Below the pieces are notes generated by a model. It saw only the letters and a list, made by a program, of their open reading frames with translations. It was not told the DNA's origin and made no database searches. This document shows positions 17,176-25,631 of a DNA stretch of 36,248 nt, one piece after another (positions within the stretch are counted from its first letter, which is position 1; every line of letters starts with the position of its first letter). The stretch comes from Lentisphaerota bacterium. GTDB taxonomy: Bacteria > Verrucomicrobiota > Lentisphaeria > Victivallales > Victivallaceae. The position numbers and the translations under genes are program-made. The stretch covers positions 1 through 36,248 of the forward strand of contig JAAEMX010000153.1 of assembly GCA_024225035.1 (NCBI GenBank), in the 5' to 3' direction.

Positions 17176-17742
17176 TCACTTTCCAGATGGGTGCGTATCA
17201 CAACCGCACTTAATTTTGGACTTTCCTTTCGCAGCCTTCATTTCTTTCGCCATACATTCTTTAGTAAGTTTCTGTACTTTAGGAATAAGGGCCATAACTT
17301 TTTTCTGAACCAGCGGCATCATCTGCTGCTGAACCATTGGAGATTTGTCCAGAAATGCCTGACCAGTTTTGCTTTGAAAAAACTCAGTCATTTTCTGCAT
17401 TTCATCAAGAGTATAAACGTTTGCATATATTTTCATGAAATCATCCTTGAAATTATCCCAGGAAAATTCCTTTCTTACCATATCTAGAACCTGACTGTTT
17501 ACTTTATTAGCAATATCTTGGTCTTTAACGCCTTTGAGAGTATTACTAACAATCCCCATCTGCATCTTCTTAACCATTTCGAAAGAACGTTGCATCCTCT
17601 GCTCAACGCGCATAGTGGTCAGGAAGGTCAATGCTGCTTTCTCTTTCTCCGTCATTGCCATACGCTTTTTGTCTTTAGGGGCAGCAGCCGAAACACTCAG
17701 GGCAATTACCATTACTGCGACAGTCAAAATAGCTCTCTTCAT
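17176..17742 (-). CDS. Secreted DUF2059-like protein
   Basis: The 188-aa product has a Sec signal (MKRAILTVAVMVIALSVSAA) and a helical domain at about 85-150 with the DUF2059 hallmark: an aromatic/acidic helix (FKDDFMKIYANVY), TLDEMQKMTEFFQSKTGQAFLDKSP, then a Gln/Met-rich helix. Proteins of this domain are periplasmic and of unknown biochemical function. The C-terminus is basic and ends in CGCDTHPSGK, a small Cys/His cluster that could bind metal; this is notable because the next gene encodes a Cys-rich protein. GGAAAG precedes the ATG. It lies 47 bp downstream of galE. Confidence 0.8.
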   Translation of the reverse strand: MKRAILTVAVMVIALSVSAAAPKDKKRMAMTEKEKAALTFLTTMRVEQRMQRSFEMVKKMQMGIVSNTLKGVKDQDIANKVNSQVLDMVRKEFSWDNFKDDFMKIYANVYTLDEMQKMTEFFQSKTGQAFLDKSPMVQQQMMPLVQKKVMALIPKVQKLTKECMAKEMKAAKGKSKIKCGCDTHPSGK

Positions 17743-17789
17743 TTTTCTTTCCTTTTCCTTTTTATATAATTGACCTTTTCAGATCCGTA

Positions 17790-18761
17790 TTATTTAGCGT
17801 AACCATCAGGATGTTTCTGTATCCACTTCCATGCTGAATCAATAATTGTATGCGCACTTTCAAACTGCGGCTTCCAGCCAAGCATTGCTTTGGCACGATC
17901 AGAGCAAGCCACCAATGTATCAGGGTCACCAGCACGACGAGGTGCTACTTCAGCCGGAATCGGATGTCCCGTTACTTCACGGGCAGCATCAATTATTTCC
18001 TCAACGCTCAATCCGTTTCCGGTACCAAGGTTATAATGTCCGCTCTCAGGAGCAGTCATTGCCAGCATATGAGCCTGGGCTAAATCAAGGATATGAATAT
18101 AATCACGCACACAAGTGCCGTCAGTGGTGTTATAATCATCCCCGAAAATCATGATCTTCTCACGTTTCCCTTGTGCAACCTGCAATATCAGTGGGATCAA
18201 GTGTGATTCCGGATTATGGTCCTCTCCAAAATTACCAGATGCGCCTGCAGCGTTAAAGTAACGCAATGCGGCGTATTTGATACGATGTATTACATTATAC
18301 CACTTTAAGACTTTCTCAAAGCAAAGTTTTGATTCTCCGTAAGGATTTATTGGATTTTGTTCAGTTGTCTCTCTGATGGGGGACTCTTCAGGCTGTCCAA
18401 AAGTCGCGGCAGTACTGGAAAAAACAATTGATTTAACTCCGCCTTCAACAGCAGCATCCGCTAAGTTAATACCGTTAGCGAGGTTGTTCCTGAAATATTT
18501 CGAAGGGTTCTGCATAGACTCGCCAACCAATGAGAAAGCGGCAAAATGCATGATTGAATCAAAACCGCCTTTACGGCAGGTATCTATTATAAGATCACGA
18601 TCCGCAAGATCACCATGAACAAATTCAGCACGAGGATCAACCGCATCGCGATGACCGGTAACCAGTGAATCAAAAACCGTAACCTGATGACCATTATCTA
18701 TCAGATATTCTGCACATGCGCTGCCGATATAACCGGCGCCTCCACAAACTAATACTTTCAT
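17790..18761 (-). CDS. galE: UDP-glucose 4-epimerase
   Basis: Short-chain dehydrogenase/reductase family enzyme interconverting UDP-glucose and UDP-galactose, using bound NAD. The 323-aa product has the nucleotide-binding GGAGYIGSACAEYL at 7-20, FAAFSLVGESMQNP, the SSTAATFG segment with the catalytic Ser, Y141-x3-K145 in NPYGESKLCFEK, and RYFNAAGASGNFGEDHNPESHLIPL typical of GalE. It supplies precursors for surface glycans, consistent with the glycosyltransferases elsewhere in the window. It lies 28 bp downstream of the panE-type gene. Confidence 0.94.
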   Translation of the reverse strand: MKVLVCGGAGYIGSACAEYLIDNGHQVTVFDSLVTGHRDAVDPRAEFVHGDLADRDLIIDTCRKGGFDSIMHFAAFSLVGESMQNPSKYFRNNLANGINLADAAVEGGVKSIVFSSTAATFGQPEESPIRETTEQNPINPYGESKLCFEKVLKWYNVIHRIKYAALRYFNAAGASGNFGEDHNPESHLIPLILQVAQGKREKIMIFGDDYNTTDGTCVRDYIHILDLAQAHMLAMTAPESGHYNLGTGNGLSVEEIIDAAREVTGHPIPAEVAPRRAGDPDTLVACSDRAKAMLGWKPQFESAHTIIDSAWKWIQKHPDGYAK

Positions 18762-18789
18762 TTAGGCTCTCTCTTTTTGGATTCGGGAC

Positions 18790-19752
18790 TTATTCATTTA
18801 CAATTTCAACAGGAAGGCTGAATGGCGTTTCCAAGTTGATTTTATTAACCGAACGCAACAATGCATAAGTTGTTTCAAGATATGGGAGTTTTAATCCTTT
18901 CACTTGCGCAAGCCGCAAGGCATTGCCAACAATCGCTTCCACCTCCATAGGACGTTTATTTTCATAATCCAACAGCATGCTTGTCCTGTAAGGCGGGAAA
19001 TTCCGGGTATATTCCAAGTTACGCTGAACAATATCTTCAGGCAGCTCTTTGCCACATGCCTTGGCCGCTTGACAAACTTCAACCATCAAATTTTCACAGA
19101 TTTTCTCCAGCTCCGGAGTACTAGATATCACTCGAGTGTCAACTCCGCCCGCAATGACTGAAACCGGATTATACGGAAGATTCCAAACCAGCTTCACCCA
19201 GCGGAAGAACTCAATATCTTTAACAGCTTCGCAATCAACCCTGGCAGCCGCAAATTTATCAACAATATTCTGTACACGTGGAGAAATGAACCCTCCAGGG
19301 TAATTACCTATTTTTAATCTGCCTGCAGCCTGATGTTTAATCTTTCCTTCTCCAAGACGGAAAACACCAATATAAGCAATGCCGCTGGCAATTTCATTAT
19401 CAGGAAATGCTCTGGTAATATCTTTTTCAATATCAATACCATTCTGCAGCAAAACAATAACCGTTTCCGGGCCAACTGCCGGAGCTATATGAGCTGCGAC
19501 ATCAAAGTCGGGCAGCACTTTACTTGTCACGATAAGGTAATCAGGATAGCCGGGATACTCAGCACTTTTCTGGTAAACCCCTGCAGGCTTAAAATGCATA
19601 TCTCCAGCACCACTTTCTATCTGAAATCCGTTTTCACGAACGTATTCAAAATCTGAACGGCATATAACAGAAACTTCCATGCCTACCTGCGACAGTCTGC
19701 TGCCAAAATACGCGCCTACACCACCGGCGCCAAAAACAAGTACTCTATTCAT
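18790..19752 (-). CDS. panE: 2-dehydropantoate 2-reductase family protein
   Basis: NADPH-dependent reductase of the ApbA/PanE family, which makes pantoate for coenzyme A synthesis. The 320-aa product has the N-terminal Rossmann motif FGAGGVGAYFGSRL, VTSKVLPDFD, VLLQNGIDIE, and the second-domain segment FFRWVKLVWNLPYNPVSVI that carries the catalytic lysine. The C-terminal PYRTSMLLDYENKRPMEVEAIVGN is the conserved family tail. Its start overlaps the upstream PLP-protein stop by four bases (ATGA). Several ApbA-family members reduce other 2-oxoacids, so the pantoate role is probable rather than certain; no panB or panC is nearby. Confidence 0.87.
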   Translation of the reverse strand: MNRVLVFGAGGVGAYFGSRLSQVGMEVSVICRSDFEYVRENGFQIESGAGDMHFKPAGVYQKSAEYPGYPDYLIVTSKVLPDFDVAAHIAPAVGPETVIVLLQNGIDIEKDITRAFPDNEIASGIAYIGVFRLGEGKIKHQAAGRLKIGNYPGGFISPRVQNIVDKFAAARVDCEAVKDIEFFRWVKLVWNLPYNPVSVIAGGVDTRVISSTPELEKICENLMVEVCQAAKACGKELPEDIVQRNLEYTRNFPPYRTSMLLDYENKRPMEVEAIVGNALRLAQVKGLKLPYLETTYALLRSVNKINLETPFSLPVEIVNE

Positions 19753-20441
19753 CTTTGATAATCCCGTTTGCCAAATATTGCGGTTCCAATACGGACTAAT
19801 GTAGCCCCCTGCCCGATTGCTGTTTCAAAGTCTCCGCTCATCCCCATTGATAGCTCCGGCAGCTTTAAGCCGGACTCCTTGCTTATTTGATCACGGAGCT
19901 CACGCAGGCCGCCAAAAACATTATTTAATTCGTCTTCAGGAACCCCGAAAGGAGCCATGGTCATAAGACCTGTCACCTTAACATTTTTGCATTTAGCTGC
20001 TGCTGTCGCAAGCTTTGAAGCTAATGATGCGTCAATGCCAAACTTAGATTCTTCTCCTGACATATTGAATTCCAGCAGAACATCGGGGGTTGTGCCACAC
20101 TCTCCGGCAAGCCGGTCTATGCGCTGAAGCAGCTTGACCGAATCAGCAGAATGTATACAGGTTGCGCACTCAACAGTGGCCTTAACCTTATTACTCTGCA
20201 AATGTCCGATCATGTGCCATTTAATATCCTCAGGCAATACTTTTGCTTTGTCTACCATTTCCTGAACCCTATTTTCACCAAAAACGAGTTGACCACAATC
20301 ATATGCAGCCAGAATTGCCTCCAACGGAAAGTATTTACTAACTGCAACAAGGCGGACAGAATCGGGCTCCCGACCAGTTTTTTTCGTAGCACTTTCGATA
20401 CGTTCGTTAATTTCCTGCAGGTTTTCTTTAATGTATTCCAT
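19749..20441 (-). CDS. yggS: YggS/PROSC-type PLP homeostasis protein
   Basis: Pyridoxal-5'-phosphate-binding protein that buffers PLP and affects amino-acid and keto-acid balance; the family has no known enzymatic activity. The 230-aa product has the PLP-binding lysine K36 in VAVSKYFP, FGENRVQEMVDK, WHMIGHLQSNKVK, and the phosphate-binding GMSGDFETAIGQGATLVRIGTAIFG near the C-terminus. Length is normal. It follows cysE by 20 bp and overlaps the panE-type gene by 4 bp, a context of amino-acid and cofactor metabolism. Confidence 0.94.
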   Translation of the reverse strand: MEYIKENLQEINERIESATKKTGREPDSVRLVAVSKYFPLEAILAAYDCGQLVFGENRVQEMVDKAKVLPEDIKWHMIGHLQSNKVKATVECATCIHSADSVKLLQRIDRLAGECGTTPDVLLEFNMSGEESKFGIDASLASKLATAAAKCKNVKVTGLMTMAPFGVPEDELNNVFGGLRELRDQISKESGLKLPELSMGMSGDFETAIGQGATLVRIGTAIFGKRDYQR

Positions 20442-20461
20442 AACTATCTGATCATTAAATT

Positions 20462-21400
20462 TTACTTTTTTCTTGCCGGACTGACTCTATTTTCAGGCGG
20501 CGCTACCGTAATCTTGAACTTTGGAGGCACATTTTCAGTAATCCACACGTTACCACCTATAGTAGCCCCTGCTCCTATTGTTATGTCTCCGAGGACAGTC
20601 GCGCCAGAATAAATAGTTACATTGTCTTCAAGCGTAGGGTGACGTTTGGATCCTTTAATAATCATGCCGCATGCATCTTTCGGAAAGCTCAAGGCCCCAA
20701 GAGTTACCCCTTGGTATATCTTCACATTATTGCCAATAACAGCGGTTTCACCGATAACAACCCCGGTTCCATGGTCAATAAAAACACCTTTTTCAAGATG
20801 TGCCCCAGGATGAATGTCTATACCGGTAACACTATGTACATATTCCGTCATCATTCTCGGAATCAGAGGTACTCTCTGGTGATAAAGAACGTGCGCGAAA
20901 CGCTGTACTGTTATCGCCTTTATTCCAGGATAGCTTACAACAATTTCATCGGTGGACATTGCCGCTGGATCACCGTCATAAGCAGCTCCTATATCCAGTT
21001 TCATAGATTCACGGATTTCGGGAATAGCGTCCAGCAGAGAATGTACAGCCTGCTCTGATCTTTCCAATACATCACACTCATCACAGTCACCGCATTCGAC
21101 ATAACGGAATGACCTGATAGTCTGATCAAGGAGTTCTGAGTAAACCTGAGTAAGTATATCCCCAATGTTATACTTAATTGTTTTAATACTGTAAGTTTGA
21201 GTGCCATTAAATCCTGGAAACACTATTTCCAGAAGTTTATCAATAATATCAAGAATCTCGCGCTGTCGCGGCAGGTTATGCCCTTCGAGATGATTTATTC
21301 CTTGTGTATCCTGATATGTTGCGCAAATCTTACCAACCAGGCTCTCAATATAGTCCCCTGGCATTTTTGCAGTATCCTGTGAGCAGCATTTTGCTTTCAT
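20462..21400 (-). CDS. cysE: Serine O-acetyltransferase, long form
   Basis: Makes O-acetylserine for cysteine synthesis. The 312-aa product has an N-terminal helical domain (to about 185) and a C-terminal left-handed beta-helix at about 190-300 with GIDIHPGAHLEKGVFIDHGTGVVIGETAVIG (active-site D209-H210) and VTIYSGATVLGDITIG. The N-terminal part is longer than in E. coli CysE and holds a CGDCDEC cluster (C103, C106, C109). The start at 21400 has TTGGAG six bases upstream; an in-frame TTG at 21412 would contain that site and is rejected. The C-terminus ends in a basic tail. It is 82 bp downstream of yicC. Confidence 0.93.
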   Translation of the reverse strand: MKAKCCSQDTAKMPGDYIESLVGKICATYQDTQGINHLEGHNLPRQREILDIIDKLLEIVFPGFNGTQTYSIKTIKYNIGDILTQVYSELLDQTIRSFRYVECGDCDECDVLERSEQAVHSLLDAIPEIRESMKLDIGAAYDGDPAAMSTDEIVVSYPGIKAITVQRFAHVLYHQRVPLIPRMMTEYVHSVTGIDIHPGAHLEKGVFIDHGTGVVIGETAVIGNNVKIYQGVTLGALSFPKDACGMIIKGSKRHPTLEDNVTIYSGATVLGDITIGAGATIGGNVWITENVPPKFKITVAPPENRVSPARKK

Positions 21401-21482
21401 ATCAAACTCCAATAATATTACTTGGAAATGTTTTCCTGCATAAAGTCTATAACTTTACTCTCTCAATAATCAATATCAAGAG

Positions 21483-22367
21483 CTATTCAATATTCTGTAC
21501 CTGTTCTCTGATTTTTTCCAGCTCTGTCTTGAACTGTACTACCATTGGAGTGACTTCACAGCCTCCTCCTTTGTTGCCAAGAGTATTAATTTCTCTAAAT
21601 ATTTCCTGTACAAGAAAGTCCATACTGCGCCCAATTGGTTTGCCGTGACTTGCGAGGAAATTATCAAACTGTTTAAAATGACTGCGCAATCGAGTAACCT
21701 CTTCAGAAACATCAGAGCGATCAGAATATACAACAACTTCTTTGATAACACGTTCGTCATCCGGATCTACCGGCAAATCGGCATCGCGCATCTTATCAAG
21801 CAGTTTCTGCTTCATGAGTTCCGGTATTTCAGCGGTTAAAGGTTCTATGCAATCAACTATTTTCACTAGCCCAGACAAACGTTCACGAATGTCTTCCGCC
21901 ATGCTATTCCCCTCAGCAGCGCGCATCTCAACTAATGCATCAACCGCCTTAGTCACAGCTTCAGTGAAAGTTGTCATTACTTCTTCACTTTCAACATCGG
22001 GAGCAACAGATTCAATTACTCCTGGCAACCCCAGCAACTCAGATATTGACCATGATCCACCGCCAGCTTCGGTATGTAAAGCCCGACACTGATCTACCAG
22101 TTTATGCAGCAAAGCATGATTTATATTTACAGCTTCAGTTGCAGCATTTTCAGCTAACTCAAAAAATACCCTGATCATAATAGACCCGCGGCTGATTTTT
22201 TCAGAAACCAAGCGGCGCAAAACAGGTTCCAGACCAGTGAATTCGCGTGGTAAATTTGGACGAATATCCAACTGTTTACGATTAACAGAGGCTATCTCAA
22301 CGCTAAAGCTGATTCCGGTTTTGTTATCTGTGGCTTCAGCTTTGCCAAATCCGGTCATACTTTGCAT
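21483..22367 (-). CDS. yicC: YicC-family endoribonuclease
   Basis: Member of the YicC/YloC family, reported as an endoribonuclease with a role in RNA turnover. The 294-aa product has the invariant N-terminus MQSMTGFGKAEA, SVNRKQLDIRPNLPREF, and the conserved C-terminal region SHFKQFDNFLASHGKPIGRSMDFLVQEIFREINTLGNKGG, then the FKTELEKIREQVQNIE tail. Length fits E. coli YicC (287 aa). TAGGAG lies seven bases upstream of the ATG. It follows the lipoprotein gene after 15 bp. The usual neighbour gmk is not present here. Confidence 0.95.
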   Translation of the reverse strand: MQSMTGFGKAEATDNKTGISFSVEIASVNRKQLDIRPNLPREFTGLEPVLRRLVSEKISRGSIMIRVFFELAENAATEAVNINHALLHKLVDQCRALHTEAGGGSWSISELLGLPGVIESVAPDVESEEVMTTFTEAVTKAVDALVEMRAAEGNSMAEDIRERLSGLVKIVDCIEPLTAEIPELMKQKLLDKMRDADLPVDPDDERVIKEVVVYSDRSDVSEEVTRLRSHFKQFDNFLASHGKPIGRSMDFLVQEIFREINTLGNKGGGCEVTPMVVQFKTELEKIREQVQNIE

Positions 22368-22382
22368 ATTATACTCCTAAAA

Positions 22383-24035
22383 TTATTTAACAACCTTTTC
22401 GGTCTTGGAATCAGAGGAATTATCTTCAGTTGCAGTTTCGGTCTTCTTATCTCCTTGACCACCATTGTCAACAACTTTGTCAACAGACTTGACTGAAGTG
22501 GATTGTTTCTCAGTTTCAGCAATATTATTATTAACAGTTTCGGTCGTTGGTTCAGAAGCTTTAACTGCAGTAGTTTTCTTAGTGGCATCAGCCTTATTAT
22601 CAGCGGTAACAGCTGCTTCAAGCTGCGTCGTTTTAACAGGCTTTATAGTTTCTTTAGCTATTATTTCTGGTTTTGCTTTAACAGCAGTTTTTTCTATATT
22701 CTTTTCAGTTGTTGTTTTAGTAACTGGTGTATTTTCTTTTTTATCGGCTTCTTTAACAGTTTGAACGGCTTCCTGTTTAGGTTCAGGCTTGCTTTCTACA
22801 GCTGCTTTCTCTGTAGCTTTGGAAGCTGGAACTGTTTTTGTCTCAGGTGCAGTTTTTACTGCTGTTTTAGCAGGCACTGATTTTACAACAGGCTGCACAG
22901 CACCTTTTGCGACCGGAGCGGCAGTGGATTCTTTGACCGCCGACATAGTATCAACTTCAGGCTCAGCTTTTGCCTTAGTTACGGGCTTTGCGGTAGTTTC
23001 AGTTTTTGCTTTAGTCTCTTCTTTTACCGCAGACATAGTGTCGACTGCAGGTTTTGTTTCAGCCTTGCTTTCAGTTACAGACGCTTTTACTGGAAAAGTT
23101 TTTGTTGTTTCTCCTTTTATAAAAGACGTTGTTTCAACTTCAGGCTCAGGTACTGTTTTTTCAGCTTTTGCCTCTGGTTTCACTTTAGCGCCCTTGGCGG
23201 CTTCTGCCTTTGCAGGTGCTTTTAGGGTCGGTTTGGCTTCAACTTTTGATTTTTCCTCATCAGAAAGCAGTGGACACCCTGGAGTTAACTTGAATTCTTT
23301 CGATTCATCGGTCTCTCCCGCTTTCTTTACGACATGAGCATTGAAATCTTCATATGTAGTTTCCTGTCCAAATAAAGGTTTCCAGCCATTTAAGTTGTGC
23401 CTGGCTGCTCCGCAGACAAACACAATCCAACCTTTGCGAGTCGAGTTCCAGACGAATGTTTTTTGAACAGGGTACGCAGCTATATTCTTTTCCTGTTTTT
23501 CTTCGTCGTCGCCAAAAAGTCTCTTATCAACATAGAAATTTGTTTCGTAGACTATTGGGACATTAAACCTGATTCGGTTCATCATTGCAGTAGAAAGATA
23601 CAGGAAGTTATTAGCCGCAAATAAGACAGCGGACTTATTAGCCAGGATAAAATCACGGTCAGGGCGCTTATAGCTTTTAATTATGAGGCGGTTCGGTGAC
23701 CAGCCACGGAGGTGGTTATCGCTTACCCCAAATACTATATATGCATCCTTGCATTTTGGAATTACCCAGGCGATACAAACCTGTGACTCCACTCCGGCGA
23801 TAGCAGAGCTTCTTTCATCAGGCAGTGTACCAATGATATCAGCAGCCATTATAACCGGCTTATTGAACTTCACAAACTCACGCTGATGCAAGTCGAGTGT
23901 GCGATCTTCATCCAATAAAAATCGCCTGGCTTTCTGTACAGCTTTGTCTTTATAATAATCGTCAGACTGACAGCCAGTAAATAACAATCCTGCTGTCAAA
24001 ATGCTTAATGCAGTAAGTAAGAATCTATATTTCAT
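22383..24035 (-). CDS. Lipoprotein with a low-complexity Lys/Ala/Thr/Glu-rich tail
   Basis: Not recognised as a known family. The 550-aa product has a lipoprotein signal with lipobox LFTGC (lipidated Cys22). A globular N-terminal half follows at about 30-255, with YIVFGVSDNHLRGWSPNRLIIK and FVWNSTRKGWIVFVCGAARHNLNGWKPL, which could be a beta-sandwich carbohydrate-binding-like domain (inference). Residues about 262-550 are low-complexity, dominated by K, A, T, E and P, with VDTMSAVKE repeated exactly at 331-339 and 361-369 and a degenerate relative at 299-308. The tail may span the periplasm or bind cell-wall material electrostatically. It heads the minus-strand run through yicC to the Cys-rich gene. 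Confidence 0.8.
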   Translation of the reverse strand: MKYRFLLTALSILTAGLLFTGCQSDDYYKDKAVQKARRFLLDEDRTLDLHQREFVKFNKPVIMAADIIGTLPDERSSAIAGVESQVCIAWVIPKCKDAYIVFGVSDNHLRGWSPNRLIIKSYKRPDRDFILANKSAVLFAANNFLYLSTAMMNRIRFNVPIVYETNFYVDKRLFGDDEEKQEKNIAAYPVQKTFVWNSTRKGWIVFVCGAARHNLNGWKPLFGQETTYEDFNAHVVKKAGETDESKEFKLTPGCPLLSDEEKSKVEAKPTLKAPAKAEAAKGAKVKPEAKAEKTVPEPEVETTSFIKGETTKTFPVKASVTESKAETKPAVDTMSAVKEETKAKTETTAKPVTKAKAEPEVDTMSAVKESTAAPVAKGAVQPVVKSVPAKTAVKTAPETKTVPASKATEKAAVESKPEPKQEAVQTVKEADKKENTPVTKTTTEKNIEKTAVKAKPEIIAKETIKPVKTTQLEAAVTADNKADATKKTTAVKASEPTTETVNNNIAETEKQSTSVKSVDKVVDNGGQGDKKTETATEDNSSDSKTEKVVK

Positions 24036-24192
24036 AAACCCAAAAATCTTTCTTTCGCGATGATTAACTCATAATTTTGAATTAAAAATATAGCTTAAAT
24101 TCAAACTAATGCCAATTACATAGCCCCCTTCCTGCGTTTTTTACTTATGCCTTTAGATATTTCATTACATTAAGCAATATCACATCAAAAAA

Positions 24193-24221
24193 AGCTGCTC
24201 TCACCAAAAATGAAAACAGCT
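24193..24221 (-). terminator. Terminator of the first minus-strand TraB-like copy
   Basis: An 11-bp stem (AGCTGCTCTCA at 24193-24203, TGAAAACAGCT at 24211-24221; all pairs formed in minus-strand RNA if G-U is allowed) with a 7-nt loop, followed on the minus strand by six or more T residues. It lies 44 bp past the stop at 24266. Confidence 0.8.
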
Positions 24222-24265
24222 AAATCGAAATCAATGCTTCAAAACTTAATAGATAGATATAATTA

Positions 24266-25559
24266 TTAACTCAGATATTTTAAATATTTACCCGAAACTT
24301 TGTTCCAAGTCGGCCATGATAACGTTGCAACAATATCATCGCCTCCAGTCAACTTAAAATCGTAACCGTTTTCTTCTGATACTTCAATTACCGCAATAGT
24401 TTTATCATATTTTCTCATATGTTTTCCGAGATAGTGTTGTAGTGGCCTGATGCTTCCATTCTGACCGGGGAAAGGCTTTATATGATTAACGCCAATAGTT
24501 AAAAATGACATAGCTGATTTATATATATCATCATACATCCTCCTTCCTATAACAACATTTCCCATGTGCCTTAAGTCATAGTTACGATACCCATTTTGGA
24601 GCGTAGTTTCAGGTAACTTCTTCAGTCCATGCATTTTTTTTATTTTCTGAATATCATTCTTATAATTCTGTTTTGTGTATTTCGGTTCATTTTTGAAAAG
24701 CTTAACATTGCCTGGTGTGGTTGCTGTCATTATGTCATCGAAAAACAAAGTCTTACCAACTCCAAAAAATTTGCAAGCTGATATAACATCGCCATCAATA
24801 GATCCTTTAAGCTCAGCTAAATATTTTGAAATGTCATTATCATTTTTATTTCCAGAGTCATATTTGTATGTATACTGACTCTCAGGACAATAAACTGAAT
24901 TCCTCCTCTTGTAATGCGAAAAACCTGAAAGCTGCAACTCTGTAAATACTGTATGGTCATCAAGATCAATATTTTGGATTTCAGACAAATACTCCAGAAA
25001 CTCAACAAGAAACGCATCTCCATTTCTCGTTAATCCGGAATGGTCATGCCCCAAAAGAATGAAATCATAACAGGAGTATATTTTGTGGTATATTTCCTCT
25101 AATATATACTTGCGCACATATTCTATTTTGCGATGGACCGATGAGAACCGATTGAATGGCGACTCTGCCAACAATTCCATATATATACGATCAAATGCAT
25201 TACATATACGTTCTAAGACTGCACCTTTTATTGTAAGTGAATTTGGTATTTTTGTCATGAGTCGATTACATAAACCCATGATCGGTTTTTCAGAATACTT
25301 TTTCCCTCTTATCGTCAAAATCTCACTATCAAACTGTCTTTTAAAGAACTTTTTTCCCTCTTCCATTCCCTTTTGGCGCTTGATATTTCTACTTTTATTG
25401 CCCCCAAAAGTAATTTGACGGTGTTCCAGAATGAAAATATAAATAACGCCCATCTGATCTGACATGCCTGTTTCTAAACTCTGAATTATTCAGCAATAGC
25501 TTTGCAAGACTTGATTTTAAAACTGAATATGAACTTTCCAAGTCACAAATCATCTTCAT
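24266..25559 (-). pseudogene. TraB/GumN/TIKI-like family protein, copy 1, frameshifted
   Basis: One of four paralogues in this region. The long reading frame (stop at 24266) lacks the family N-terminus. That N-terminus is encoded just upstream in another frame, from an ATG at 25559 preceded by AAAGGTATTTT, and reads MKMICDLESS ... FRNRHVRSDGRYLYFHSG until a stop at 25395. The two parts join in register at the run T4G5 (complement of 25401-25409) if one base is skipped, which gives about 430 aa. The long part keeps the expected motifs: LLGHDHSG (GxxH), FTELQLS (Glu), FFDD, VIGRRM (Arg), FLTIGVNHI (GxxH) and a TLSWPTW tail. No Sec signal. It may be a real frameshift, a switchable (phase-variable) gene, or an assembly error. 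Confidence 0.75.
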
Positions 25560-25631
25560 AAAATACCTTTAATTTGAATATTTAAATCACACTCTCAATG
25601 TTTGTAGCATATAATTCTTCTCCAACTCACC

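Noticed and set aside
22789..23337. 182-aa plus-strand ORF opposite the lipoprotein tail
   Set aside because: Antisense shadow of a low-complexity gene; composition (Ala/Val/Ser/Thr/Phe) mirrors the Lys/Ala/Thr/Glu tail.
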